From: Thalassia testudinum
Lineage: Eukaryota > Streptophyta > Magnoliopsida > Alismatales > Hydrocharitaceae
DNA length: 64,000 bases
Reading direction: 5' to 3'
NCBI GenBank assembly: GCA_037157565.1
Contig: JAZHRO010000026.1
Span: 30,122,501 to 30,186,500 of the forward strand
In this document: positions 21,860 through 33,875 of the stretch, piece by piece
How the letters are laid out: each line of letters begins with the position of its first letter
Position numbering within the stretch: position 1 is the stretch's first letter
Made by a program: the position numbers and the translations under genes
Notes under the pieces: generated by a model
Database searches by the model: none
Seen by the model: the letters and a program-made list of their open reading frames with translations, nothing else
What the model was told of the DNA's origin: nothing

Positions 21860-23464
21860 CTAACCTGCCAGCAGATGTCCACAGATGTGGACCAAATTGT
21901 GGTGTAGATCCATACCCCATAATCAAGAATATCTAAGGTTCTGGATAAAAATTACCCAAAACCTAAAATCAGTATGCAAGCGAGGTCGAGCCTGCGATTT
22001 ATGAGGATGCAACCCAAGACCAAAAAGTCAGGTTACAGAGAATTCAAGCTCCAAAGGATAATCAATGAATGTATGCTTAGGTTGAACATCCTCAAAACAA
22101 ATGTCATAAGCGTTTTGGTTTGATGGTTTCAGATGAAATGGAACCCTTTGACTAGGTCTTCTATTTCCTCCGGAATTTACTTCCCAAATCAAAATTTCCT
22201 AGCTTCTTTCCTCCTCATTTAGAATGTCAAATTCTGGAACCTCCTGCATATTAATCACCCCATCTGAAATTTCCATGTCTAAAAGATGTGGCTGATTCAA
22301 AATTGACTTGGGTTTAGTTATCTCAAAAATAGAATCATCAATAAGCTCAATGGGGTGTAACTGACAATCAGGGCATTTGATTGAATCCTCCAGAAAATGT
22401 GATTCTGGATCCGTAATGTGAGCCCCAATAAGATCAGTTTCTTCAGTTATTGGACTATCAAATGATCTATTAGATTCCTCAGGCCCAATTGTCTCACAGA
22501 AATCGTGTTCTATAAACTCACGTGAGACTTCGCAAACTTAATCTTCACCATCAAAATCAAAGAAATCAAAATCCGTATTAATGTATGTCTCAAAATCATC
22601 CATCACTTTCTAGTCCATGGAGACATACGTTTCCTCGTACCCCAGCTCAGGAATTTTAAGTGAAGAAATCAGATCATCCTTAATTGGTTGCTCTAATTCA
22701 ATCTGGTCAGCCTCGTAACACGTGTCCCCCCTCAATAGGTGCCTGAGCGGGTTTTGACATTGGCTCTTCTGAAGGGGGTTCATCTTAGGAATCATCCCAC
22801 GATTGAACCAAAGCAACCACAAATCTCATTCTCAATTTAGCTAACTTCCCAAGTAGAAACTCACCTGGGTTCTTATCCTTAACATCCTGAAGCCAATCCA
22901 ACAAGTACTTATTCAAATCATCAATCATTTCAATCAGGGGCTCCAATCTTTCAATGCAAAGTATTGGCTGAACTTTTAAAGATTGTATGATATTCTGCAA
23001 GTTAGCCAGAACCTTAGCTTAAACCTGGTTACCCTGAACCAAATGAGTTGGTTCAGGGTTGGGCGGGTTTGGGATTAGTGCAGAGGAGTTAACGAATTGA
23101 GATTCGTTATACCCTTCCTGATAATAGCTCATTTAGGATTGTTCAAAAGGTGGTGATGACCTAAAGGCAGTGTAATCAGAGGATGGGTAAGGATCAGTGT
23201 ATCCTCCTTTATTGTAGATCGTATTAGACTATCTATGAAAGGGTGGCGATCTATAATCGATGTGGCTCTGAGAAGGATAGAAATCACAATCATAGTGTTC
23301 AAGGTTAGACCCTAAACATGGAGGTCCGAAACTGTATCCCCATCCGAGTTATCCCAACTAACTGATGGTTGATTACAGTACGAGTAGGGATAATCGTCAT
23401 GTTAAGGATAATTCAAAACAGAAGGGAAAGAGCGGGAATGAGTATAATATGTGGAAGGATTCAT
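21860..23464 (-). pseudogene. ORFX of element D, conserved acidic protein of unknown function
   Basis: Seen on the minus strand: candidate start at 23464 (MNPSTYY), a Tyr/Pro/Ser-rich stretch, then blocks shared with C: a 71-residue open piece (23000-22785) with GEFLLGKLAKLRMRFVVALV, a second piece (22822-22610) ending at TAG 22612-22610 exactly where C also has TAG, then DDFETYIN, FEITKPKSIL, FHLKPSNQ, and the C-terminal GMDLHHNLVHICGHLLAG just before a stop at 21860. At least five in-frame stops and frameshifts. No recognised domain. Collinearity with C over about 1.4 kb, mainly matching at codon level, argues this was once a translated gene. Confidence 0.65.
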
Positions 23465-24622
23465 GATAAACGGGAGGAAGAAAGGTGCCCTGCAATACAA
23501 GCAATCAAACCTGTCCTTAAGTGGGCTAACCTAAAGACCTACAGACTCCCAGAACCCATCTTGAGATAAAGGAACGATTTGATCTATTTCTATCTGTTCA
23601 ATCCAACCAGTTAGGAGGGACTGGGGAGAAGGTTCTTCCTTCGGCTTGTGCCTCCGGTTCCTAGTGTACCCCCCAGTCGCGATCGTTTGATTCTTCTCCC
23701 CTAGGCAGACATCAAATTGAATAGTAGAAATAGACTAATTGAAAATAATCTCGTTCTAGGCTCTGAAGAGCAAGTTGAATCCTAAAGGCCAACGTCTACT
23801 CTGTTTTATTTCGGGCTAGGTTTGAATGTGCTTTGGAATGTGATGGGCCCTTTATCTGGGTTGTGACCTTAATGATTGATTGATATGTGTGTGTGTGCGT
23901 GCACAACCAGTGGTTTTCAAGTAAGATTATTTTTGATACAGTGAATTTTAGGGTTCAAATCTTGCTTAGTAGCTTTTAGGATTCAACTTTGGGTATTTTC
24001 AAACAAGTTTTGTTAGCACACCAGGTTTTGAAAGCACAGGTGAAGATGTTTTCCTTTAAAACTTAAAAGAATGTGGAGTGCCTGGTAAATCCCTGAGTTG
24101 AACCTAAGCGACAGCTACTTAATGAGTTGATTTTAATTGAAGTGGTACGGCCTAATCAACTCAAACAATTGGCCTGTTGCACCACTTAATTAGGCACACA
24201 AGTAATTACCTAATCTGATTTCTACTCAATTATGTGTTTGGATGTGTGTACCGACTCCAAAGATTGATTTACCGGTTGAGTTTGAAAATCAGATGAGGTT
24301 GTGTACCTCTGTGAGATTTTTTCTTATTTTTCTTTTTAAATGTGCAGGTTGAGGCGAGTGTGGGTGTCAAACAAACAAACAAAACTAACCTTAGAGTTTA
24401 TAAGAACACCTAGGTTGATTGATATTTGTGTTATTACGTGGTGAAATGAAAACTAATGGGTGGGAGGTAGGGGATAACTTACAGAAACTTCAACAGCACT
24501 TTGCTCCAATCTACCACTTTTTCCCATCTCAAAAGAGTACCTGCAATCACAATAAGAAAGGAGAGAAGTGAGGTAAATGATTCGTAAGTTGTAAAACGCG
24601 AAAAAAATCAAAGAGCGTCGCC
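23465..24622 (-). other. Element D 5' leader
   Basis: No gene with recognisable domains. Mixed AT-rich sequence between the primer site and ORFX. A short C/T-rich stretch (23610-23700) contains CGATCGTTTGATTC. No Gag core motif was found in either strand. Confidence 0.5.
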
Positions 24623-24641
24623 TCCCCGACAAACAGCGCCA
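24623..24641 (-). promoter_or_regulatory. Primer binding site (degenerate tRNA-Asp type), element D
   Basis: Complement of TCCCCGACAAACAGCGCCA, 3 bases inside the right LTR. It retains TGGCGC and CGGGGA of the tRNA-Asp 3' end with internal differences. This sets the minus orientation. Confidence 0.65.
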
Positions 24642-24644
24642 AAA

Positions 24645-26395
24645 TGTTGAAGCTACGAGTTACCACGCTAACGTATTCGATTTTGAAAACCTATCATCGT
24701 AGTATGAAAGTAAAGAACTCATGTTCAATAAATAAAATTTATACCAGAATAGAAATCCCAGGTCAAACTCATGGAGGCAGATGTTTGATTTAAAAATATG
24801 CGTTTGTTTTATATGTCACGAAGTAAATTAATTGATTAGAAACTATCTATTTACACTAAAAAGAAGGGAGAGAGAGACAATACTACAAACAAAAACCAAA
24901 AAGAGATGTAGAATGAACATGGAATTCATTATCAAAGAGATTGTTTATTACACTAAACATTACGACTAGAAAGCAGAAAATGATTACATTAGAAAGCAGT
25001 AAATCTACTCTAGAAAGCATTAAAAAGAATGGAGAGAGAATTATCCTCCTCGATGGTCGCTTGGAGGACGAGCTGGATGGGACGACTCCTAGAAGACGGG
25101 GAACGGAGCAGGATGAAGGAGGACGAAGCGGGAAGAATAGGAATGGGGTAGCACGTCGTCGTTGTCGTGGGATCCACTTCCGAAAGGGTGACGAAAATTG
25201 GACTTTATCTCTTGAGAAGCATCCCGGGTGTGGGATAAGCTTCTCTTGAGCTTTGGAGAGGGAGAGAAGAGAAAGAAGGGATGAAGATTTCGTATGGAGG
25301 AGGTCTCCTTTTATAATTGCAAGGAATGAGGGCAATTTGGTCTTTTTAATCTCAAAACATTAAATCAGGGGTCTTTAGTGACGGATAAAATCGTCGTTAA
25401 AGCCCCATCGTGGGCGACGTGCGCCACCCGCTCACCTCCCGCTCATGAAACGCGCATTCACGGCCGTTCGATTACGAGATCGAACGACTGAGATGTGCCC
25501 TCGCCCGCCTCCTCATCGCACGCTCGCCGCGTGCGATCTCGCGTGACGCACGAGCATGCAATAGCGCGTGGTCTAGTTTGAGCACCCACAGCCGCTCGAT
25601 CACGACCGAGTGGTCGCGGAGCCCGCTCGCCCGTGCCCCAGTAGCCGCTTGCGAGGAATCAAACGCGCGTCGCAACGTCACGTAAGCACATTCACCCACT
25701 GCGTTACAGCAACGTTTGTGTCGCGAAGATGTTTTCATGCACGCGCGATCAGGACCGTTGGATTGAGATCCAACGGTCAAGGCATCTCTTCAGGTGCTGC
25801 TTCAGAGGATGGGCATGCCGGTTGGGATGCAATCTCAGTCGTTGGATCTTGATCCAACGGCGGAGATTCGTGGGTGTTAGCGGCTTCAGAAGTTGAGGGC
25901 AGTCGGTTGGGCGATCGAGATGGCACCACGTGGCGCCATCTTGGCCGTCCATCTTCTGGATGATGTAGATGGTGCCACGGGTGTTGGATTGAGCCGATTT
26001 TCATGTTGTTAGGCTGCGACCGTCGATCCAAATCCATCTGTGCAGTCAAATTTGTCGTTTGAAGTGCGGATTCACACCATCTTGGCCCTTGATCTTCTAG
26101 GGTTCCCCGATCTCTATCTGATGCTACAGATGTCTGATTAGGGCGATCTTGGAGTCGTTGAACTCCAATCATCGCCCTGATCAAATCTGTATGGTTGGAT
26201 CTTCGATCCGAGGTCCCGATAAAAATTTTGCCCTATCCTTGAACATAAAAGAAGATAATTAACCTCCATTTTATTCAAACTAATCTAAATGCATGATGAT
26301 GCATGTTATGCAATATTTATAGTATGCAATGCAATTCTATGCTTAAGAACATGCAAAAGATAGACATCTTTTGTAGTGTAAACATGTTTACATCA
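24645..26395 (-). repeat. Element D 5' LTR (right copy)
   Basis: 1751 bp, TGTTGAAGC...TTTACATCA in plus orientation, followed by GTCCC. Carries the same U3 hairpins and a TATA box (25309-25315, minus). It would have driven transcription of D leftward. Confidence 0.88.
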
Positions 26396-26400
26396 GTCCC

Positions 26401-26502
26401 TGAAACAGATCACGGTCAGAAAAGATAGAACAAGTTAGTACCAAATCAGATATTACAATCAAGAGATCTAAGTTGCATGTTGCTCGCTGGCAAGCAATGC
26501 AT
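26401..26502 (-). other. Element A leader end and degenerate primer site
   Basis: Continuation of the A leader after insertion D. GTTGCTCGCTGGCAAGC (26479-26495) aligns with the H primer site region GTTGCTCCCCGGCAGC, so this is taken as a decayed tRNA-Asp primer site next to the right LTR. Confidence 0.45.
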
Positions 26503-28743
26503 TACAGTATAGTTGAATCAGTGCGAAAAATAAGTAAAAGTTATAGCTCGAATATCAGAAATGAAGTCTGAGGTCGAACACAGGGAGTAATTGGCAAAGA
26601 TGCCTCAACACAAATATATAATCGATAGAATTCCAAGCAAATATAAATGAAAGTGAATGTCAGATAATACAAAAAGAATGGGGTAAAATGGTGATTTGAA
26701 TCACCAATTACCCCTCACAATTTATATCAAATAACTCAATAGCACTAAGCAATTAAATGCCACATAAGGTAAGTGCACAGTGCACTTCAAATGAAGCTCA
26801 GACGTCTGTTTAGTCGATCAGACAGCTTAAATTACTCGCTGTTACAGTGCCAAGAGGGCACCCTTCCTCTTCTCTTCTTCTGCGGCTCCTTCTTCTCTGG
26901 TTCTCTCTTCTTCTTAAGCTACTTCTTCTTTCTTCTCTTTCTGGCTATACCTTCTCTCTTCTTTCCCTTCTGCTCAGGCTTCCTCTCCTTCTTCCTTCTT
27001 CACGTGCAAGGGGGAGGTTCCTTAAAAGGTTAAGTGTCGGCCGTTGGTCCTGAGAGCAAATCCCCCTACCCCCCCGTGCTTTCTCTCCTCTCTCAGGGAT
27101 CCGCCCTCCTAGGGCCTCACTGGGTTATTGGGTATTCGGGTAGAGTGCACTCGGGACCAGGGCTGCCGACTATGAGTGGCAGCCGAGGAGTGCTTGGCTA
27201 AGTAGGTAAACGGATTTGCCAGACCCACATGTAAGGTGTCGCAGGCAAGGCGTATGAGGGGCGTGGGGACCTCACCCCCTGTGACTTGAGGCGATAAGCC
27301 TGTGCAACAAAATTACTTTTTGCGGGTGCGGGCACTCATCAGCTTTTGAGGTGAGACTATCCCACCTCCCTCCCTCTGCGTGCAGCTACAGCTGCAGCTT
27401 CTTGCAATTGCAATCAAAAGCCCAGTCAAAGGGCCAAATTGGTCCCTGGGTTGTGATTTTGGGAACTCTCCACTACGTCGGGGACTTCACCTGGGATCTG
27501 TAGATGCTAGAGCAAGCTTCAAGCTTCGCCCGAAGCTTCATCAATGGTGGTCGAAGGAGCGAAGACCTGAAATAAAGAACACGGCCTTGCAACCTCGTCA
27601 GAAGGTTCAGCAGGCTTCGCCGTAGCATGGTGGACGTGGTGGTGTGTGTGGTGTGTCATGAAGGTGACTATGGTGGGCAAACGGTGACGGAAAGTGAAGG
27701 GCGAAGGTACGATGTTCGGCGGAGGTTGTGGAGGAGCAATCGACCTAACTGAGTTAGGGCTTTTGATGTAGGAGCCGAGGGAGAAGTTGTGGACTTGTCG
27801 GTGAGGCATGCAGAGGTGTGTGGTGAGCAGTAAGCCTTGCCAGAGTGATGACCAAAGCGGAGGAAGATGACGGTGTTTAGTGGCGTCGAGGGTCAAAATA
27901 GGGATAAGAAGAGGGAAATCTAACCTAAAATTAGAGAGGAATTAATCTAACCTAAGATAATCAGACGAAAGGCGAGGATTTTCCTTACCGGGGGTACGCC
28001 GACTTTGGAGAAGATGAAGGCTCTAGTGAGTGGGAGACGGGGATGAAGATGTAGATTGGAGTGGCTGCAGGTATTGCGTCGCACAGAGGAAGAAGATGAA
28101 GGTAGATCCGTCGCCGGTATTGCGAACAGATGAGGAATGGAGTCGGAGGAGGTCGCCAGACGTCATGGAGCTTCTTGGCTGGAGAGGAGGAAGGAAGGAC
28201 GGGTATTCCAGGCCGAGAACAAGCGTGGAATCTTCGATTTGATCTGCGGGTCCTTTTATAGGCCTATGGAGGGAGTTTTGAGCTTGGGAAACAAGCTTCC
28301 CAAGCTTGGAAAGCTCGTCAGAGTTGGAATTCTCTAGGATACCCAAATATCTCATGCATTCGCATGAGAGATTGGGAAGGTTTGAGGGCATGGGAATTGG
28401 CTCACAAGGAAGGGAATTCCTTGACAAACTTCTCTTTCAAATCTAAGAGGGATTCGTCATGGAATCAAGGAGAACTTGCTAAATTTAGGTCGCCAGAGTT
28501 TGTAGGAAAAGGATTCATGCCGACAGGGACCTATTTTAAGAAAAAGATGATAAAGATACAGGCCTTTTTGTAAGGATTTTGAAAGTTAAGGGCATATGTG
28601 TTATATAAAAGAATCAGATAGGACCAAATTGCAAACTAGGTCAAGACAGTCTCAAATTAGACCCAAATTTTGGTACAAACTTAATTTGGACCTAAGGAAT
28701 CCAATGGTGAAGTTGGATTTTGGTTTTGACGTAGTTTGACTGG

Positions 28744-31401
28744 TGTTGACGCATCTAACTCGATCGTGTTTTAATAGTTAATTACGTCGTAGTATAGGTG
28801 ATCAAGCGTCGTCAACAAATAAAAGTTTTATTACTCGAAAACCTAAATATCCGAGGTCAAACACAGGGAGCAATTGGAATTCATTACTAATCTCTAGAAT
28901 GTAATTGAACACTTTAATTATTCAAAACTTAATTCAAATATAAATGCATGAGTTTGAAAAGTAATTGAGGTAGAGAAAGAATTGGACGTCTGATCCCTTA
29001 AAAGTGTGTTTTCCCTTCTTTTTCTCTGTGCTTCTGCAGTGCTTCTTGATTTTCTTTTCTTCTTCTTGTCTTCTATTTCTTTTCTTCTTCAGTTCTTTTT
29101 CCTTCGCCTCTTCCTTCTCTTTTCAATGGCTTCCTTCCTTCTTCTTCATTTTTGCCTCCATTTGCCTTCTGCTTCCTTCTCTTCTTCCCTTGCTAGCAGC
29201 GGCTAAGTGTTTGCTTCACTCCTTCCTTCCCTGCACAACCACAGCAAAGAACAAAACCTAACCCTCTACCCACACCCGTTCTTCTCTCTCTCTCTGTAAA
29301 CAACTCGCAAGACGCTCTCCCAGAGCCGAGTAAACGGTTCGGATCGCGTGCCCGTGACCAGGCGCACCGACCTGTCGGTGGTGTGCGAGGTGTGCTCAGG
29401 ACAGGGTCGGGTCTGATCGCGCCAGATCAGTGAGGTGAAACCACAGACGAGGCGGCATAAGATAGGTGAGGGACCTCACCCCAGGTGTGTTCGTAGGCGA
29501 CCGGCTTATTTCATAAAATCAATAAAAAGGATATAAGCGCGTCGTGAATTACCGATGTGGGACTAAAGCTCCCGGCCTTCTCTCGCGCACGCCCGCAGAA
29601 CTCCTTCATTCAATTTCCACAGCTGCGGCCTTCGTTGCATCTCTTGCTAGGTCAGATATCTTCGCAATGCCTCCCCGAGTGAGCTACACCTGGAGCCTTG
29701 CGGTCCTGAAGCCTGGAGCGAGTGTGGAGCTTCCTCGAGTTGCCGTCAATGGAGGCTGGGGTGTGGAACCTGTCAGACACGAAAAGAGCCTCGCGGCCTA
29801 ATCAGATCACCGAGGAACCTTCGCTGTGTCATGGCGAAGGTGAAGAGCTAGGTGGCAGGCCGTGGGGTGGCCTAGGCATGCGTGCCTAGGTTGCCCTGTG
29901 GCCAGATGGATGGGTGCATTCGGGGGGACTGTTGTGGAGGCGTAGAGGGACGGTGGATGGGTGGATGTTACTCAATGAGGTGAGGCGGAGGTTATGTGAT
30001 GGTCGGCGAGGCGTGTGGGGCTACGGAGCAATGGGAGCGCCTCGTCGGAGGGTGGCCGGAGATGAGGAAGGTGACGGTGGACAGCGACGATTGAGGGGTC
30101 GATTGAGTGAAATAAAGTGAGTAAATGAAAGAGGGGATAGAGGGGAATGATTTTAACCTAATTAAAGGGACAACAGGGGACGGAGAGGTGGACGGCTGTA
30201 CCTGCTGTCGCCAGAGAAGAAGACGCCTAGTGGGGGAAGACGACGGCGATGACGGGGTTAGGGCAGCGCGCGCGGGTATTGCGCGACGCGGAGGAGGATG
30301 AGGAAGACGGCTCTGCCACTGGTTTTGTGGCAGAGCGAAGAGGAAGGGGAGGGGGGCTCATCGGAGCTCGCTGGACACCTTGGCCGGAGAAGAAGATGAA
30401 TTTGAGGTGGAATCCTGGCCAAGTCAAGCTGAGGAGGTTCGGCCGAAGTTAGGGTTTAATTTATAGGTGTTTGGCCGTGCTTCTGGTGCATGGAGGGCAA
30501 GCTTCTAGTCACCGACGTCTCGCCGGAGATGGAAGGTGGTTAGATACCCAAATCTCTCGTGCATTCGCACGAGAGATTGGGTGCAAATTTGGGATCAAGA
30601 TCAGGCTTAGATGAAAGGGGATTCCTTAGAGAATCTCCCTTCTAATTCTGGGAGGGGATCTCTGAGGGACCTGAGAGTATTCCCTCTCTAATCCTCGTCG
30701 GAGAAGGATTCTGCCCCAATAATGGCGGAAGGACTTCATTGTAAGATTGGCGAGAAAGATATGGGGTTGTTGTGATGGTTTTCAAAAGATAGGGACCAAA
30801 ATGTGATTAGGTGTACTAAATTGCAAAGTAGGTCAAGATGACCTCCCCTTAGGTCCAAATTTTGGTAAAAACCTAATTTGGACCTAAGGAATCCAATGGT
30901 GAAGTTGGATTTTAGGTTTGACCACATTTGACTGGATATTTTGCGTAAAAACCTAAATTAGGTTAATTGATAAGCTAAGACCCTAATCTAGGTCAAAATA
31001 GGTTCCAAAGGCCAATTTGAATGTTCTAAACCCTAGGGTATATTTTTCCATGATTTTTAGAGGGGTTATTTGATTTTTATCATGATCAAAACCTTGTTGA
31101 ATTAAGCAGGTCTGTTTTAGGGTTACAAGATGTCATTTAATTCCTGGATTGCACATGAACCCATTTCTGATTAATTCAACCCACTTTTTATCTCATTTAG
31201 ACCATTTGACCTATGTTTTGTCTCTAAGAAATCTCATTTATGTACTGCAATGGTAAAATTACAGTTTTAACCTTTATTTTATGTTTTCTTCTCAAAACAC
31301 TTATTCCTTTAATTAAGCCCTCTTCTAGGTTATGCAGGAGCTTTTATTCTCTTTATTAGGTCAAAATGAGCTAGTTATGGCTCATGATGACGCTCTCATC
31401 A
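28744..31401 (-). repeat. Solo LTR B (A/H-related family) inserted in A's right LTR
   Basis: TGTTGACGC...CTCTCATCA, 2658 bp, flanked by ACTGG (28739-28743, 31402-31406). The uninterrupted site is visible in A's left LTR (TTTGATTGGCTAATTTATG, about 8159-8177). Its 3' third aligns with the A and H LTRs (GATGTGGGACTAAA, CCTAAGGAATCCAATGGTGA, GAGCTAGTTATGGCTCATGA), so it is a third family of the same lineage. Minus orientation is inferred from the TATA box complement near 30459-30465 and homology to H. The hairpin is perfect (30551-30578). Confidence 0.88.
30551..30578 (-). promoter_or_regulatory. Upstream hairpin of solo LTR B
   Basis: Perfect 12-bp stem AATCTCTCGTGC / GCACGAGAGATT, loop ATTC. 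It differs from A's stem by a compensated G-C for A-T pair and lies about 90 bp upstream of the TATA box. Confidence 0.75.
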
Positions 31402-31879
31402 ACTGGCTAATTTATGCAAAAACCTAAATTAGGGCAAATGTTAGTTTGAGACTGTTTTGGGTCAAGATGGGTTATAATGGTCAAATTGAAGGTACCAAAC
31501 TATAAAAAATATTTTTCTATGATTTTTAAAGGGTTTAGGTGAATTGTATCCTGACCAGAACCTCAGTTAATTAAGCAGGTCTATTTTTAGGATTTCAGAA
31601 GTCATTTAATTCTAAAAACACGCGAAAACCATTTTCTATCTGTATTAACCCACTTGTTAGACTTTTAAGACCATTTGACCTTTATCTTCCCTGAGAAAAT
31701 TTGTGGTTGTTCTACATTCAAGAAATGATGGTAAAATTGCATAAATAGCCCTGTATTCTTATTTTCTTCTCAAATAAATGTTTTATACCCTTAAGACCTT
31801 CTGATGGATATGTAGGAGCTTTTATTAACTTAATCAGATCAAACTAAGCTAGTTATGGCTCATGATGATGTTCCCATCA

Positions 31880-33870
31880 AGATCTCACTGGTACCAGGGA
31901 CCAGCCCCATCTCCACTGCACCGTATAGGATGGCACCACTTGAGCTACGAGAGCTCAAGTCCCAATTGCACGACTTGTTAGAAAAGGCTTTGTGAGGTCC
32001 AGTGTGTCCCCATGGGGGGCCCCAATGTTGTTTGTGAAGAAGAAGGACCCTTCGGCTCTGTGTTGACTATAGACAGCTAAATCGAGTCACCGTCAAGAAC
32101 AAGTACCCGCTGCCCCGCATTGGCTACCTCTTTGACCAATTGAGAGATGACACGGCGTTCTCTAAGATAGACCTGAGGTCGGGTTACCACCAATTGAGGA
32201 TCAGGGAGACCGACGTCTCCAAAATAGCTTTCCGTACCCAATACGGACACTATGAGTTCTTGGTCATGCCATTTGGGCTGACCAATGCCCCCACTGCTTT
32301 CATAGATCTGATCAACCGCATCTTCAGGCTGTACTTAGACCAGTTTGTAGTGGTGTTCATTGACGATGTGCTAGTTTACTCTCGGGATCGGACACAACAT
32401 GGACAACATCTACGCATGGTCCTGGACACTTTGAGGCAATGCAGGTTGTACACTAAGTACAGCAAGTGCGAGTTCTGGCTGAGACAGGTTACTTTCTTGG
32501 GCCATGTGCTCTCCAAAGATGGGATTGCTGTGGACCCGACTAAGGTTGAGGTCGTGCTTAGGTAGGAGAGACCACAAACAGTGATAGAGATACGCAGCTT
32601 CCTAGGGCTGGCAGGCTACTACTAGCAGTTTATTAGGAGGTTCTCCCAGATTGCGCATCCCATGACTCAATTGACCAGGAAGGACGTGCCCTTCACTTGG
32701 ACAGACGAGTGCAAGTTGTGCTTTCAGGAGTTGAAGGAGAAACTGACTTCAGCTCCTATATTCACCATCCCAGACAGTAGTGGTGGGTTCATGGTTTACA
32801 CTGATGCTTCGTTGCAAGGGTTGGGTGGTGTGCTCATGCAGCGAGGCCACGTTGTCGCTTATGCTTATGCTTCGCGGCAACTAAAGCCCCATGAGCATAA
32901 CTACCCCACCCATGACTTAAAGCTGGCAGCAGTTGTCTTCGCGCTGAAGACATGGAGGCACTACCTGTATGGTGAGACCTTCGAGATCTTCATAGATCAT
33001 AAGAGCCTCAGGTATCTGTTTGATCAGAAGGAGCTCAACATGAGGCAGAGGCGTTGGTTAAAGCTTTTGAAGGACTACGACTGCAGCATCTCCTATCACC
33101 CAAGGAAGGCCAATGTGGTGGCTGACGCCTTAAGTCAAAAAGCACTTGCCCACTTGGCCAGCTTACAGGCATAGAGTTGGAGACTCATGGAGGAGGTGGG
33201 CAGTTGGCGACCATAGGAACCACGGGGGTATTGTGAGGCAGTGATGAGGCAAGCACAACCAAAACTGATAGACTGTATCATTACTGGATAGATGGCTGAT
33301 CCATATCTGCAGACACTGCGAGACAGGGTGTTGACAGGGGATCCAGAAGACTTCACTTTTACTAATGAGATCTTGCGCATGAGGGGACGTTTGTGCATTC
33401 CTAGAGACAAGGAGCTATTGAGGGAGCTTCTAGCCGAGACACACAGGTCCAGGTTCACCATACATCCTGGCAACACTAAGATGTAGCATGGTCTACAATG
33501 TGACTTCTGGTGGAGGGGGATGAAGTGGGATGTTGGTAAGTTTGTTCAACAGTGTTTGGTATGCCAGCAGGTAAAGGCCGAGCACCAAAGGCCTGCGGGG
33601 TCGCTACAGCCACTTCCTGTGCCAGAGTGGAAGTGGAAGAGTATCACTATGGACCTAGTAGTGGGATTACTGGTAACACAGTAGGGACAAGATGAAGTTT
33701 GGGTGATAGTGGACAGGTTGACGAAGACGGCCCGGTTTTGGCCGATCCGAGTCACCTTTGGGCCAGCACAGCTAGCAGAGTGATACATTAGAGATGTGGT
33801 GCACCTTCATAGAGTCCCTTGGGAGATTGTATCCGACCGAGATACCAGCTTCACTTCCCAGTTTTGGGCA
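31880..33870 (+). pseudogene. Element F pol: reverse transcriptase, RNase H, integrase N-terminal part
   Basis: Seen: RT from about 31885 ([11 protein letters not shown]) with a frameshift near 32000, then an open stretch 32140-32565 with [14 protein letters not shown] and the catalytic FIDD (32356-32367). Stops at 32563 and about 32624 precede RNase H (32662-33174; [38 protein letters not shown]). Integrase follows with ETHRSRFTIHPG, CLVCQQVK (33556-33580) and the first catalytic Asp region TMDLVVGL, with several stops, up to QFWAE where G is inserted. Known: copies RNA to DNA, degrades the RNA strand and integrates the product. It is inactive: at least six stops, most at former Trp, Gln or Arg codons. 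Confidence 0.88.
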
Positions 33871-33875
33871 GAGGT

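Larger units (their letters stand above)
15579..26395 (-). mobile_element. Element D: complete RT-less Athila-like LTR retrotransposon
   Basis: Two LTRs (15579-17345, 24645-26395) flanked by the perfect 5-bp duplication GTCCC (15574-15578 and 26396-26400); minus orientation from the primer site at 24623-24641 and polypurine tract at 17346. After removing solo LTR E the element is about 7.8 kb. Internally it holds a leader, decayed ORFX (23464-21860) and a structured 3' region, but no gag core, protease, RT or integrase. Its left LTR starts TATTGAAG where the right has TGTTGAAG, so the terminal G has mutated. LTRs differ by about 10 % in sampled stretches, so it is old. It is a sister of element C. 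Confidence 0.88.
6562..31879 (-). mobile_element. Element A: old RT-less Athila-like LTR retrotransposon with nested insertions
   Basis: Seen, on the minus strand: right LTR (26503-31879, interrupted), degenerate primer site, 5' leader, gag remnants, protease remnant, ORFX-like frame, 3' untranslated region, polypurine tract and left LTR (6562-8506, first about 600 bp missing). The order and sequence match element H, except that reverse transcriptase, RNase H and integrase are absent between the protease and the 3' region. Nested inside are a copia solo LTR (11978-13351), element D with solo LTR E (15579-26395), and solo LTR B (28744-31401). Removing these restores continuous homology to H or to the sister LTR at each site. 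The right end abuts F coding sequence at 31880, so A probably inserted into F; the left duplication would lie outside what is preserved here. Confidence 0.8.
26503..31879 (-). repeat. Element A 5' LTR (right copy), interrupted by solo LTR B
   Basis: Two parts, 26503-28743 and 31407-31879 (about 2.7 kb without B). The outer start is uncertain within about 10 bp. Contains a GAGGTCGAACACAGGGAG segment common to all related LTRs, a pyrimidine-rich stretch (26860-27000), the TATA box (28254-28260, minus) and the upstream hairpin with one mismatch (28345-28374). Ends TTCCCATCA at 31879, after which reverse transcriptase codons of F begin. Confidence 0.75.
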
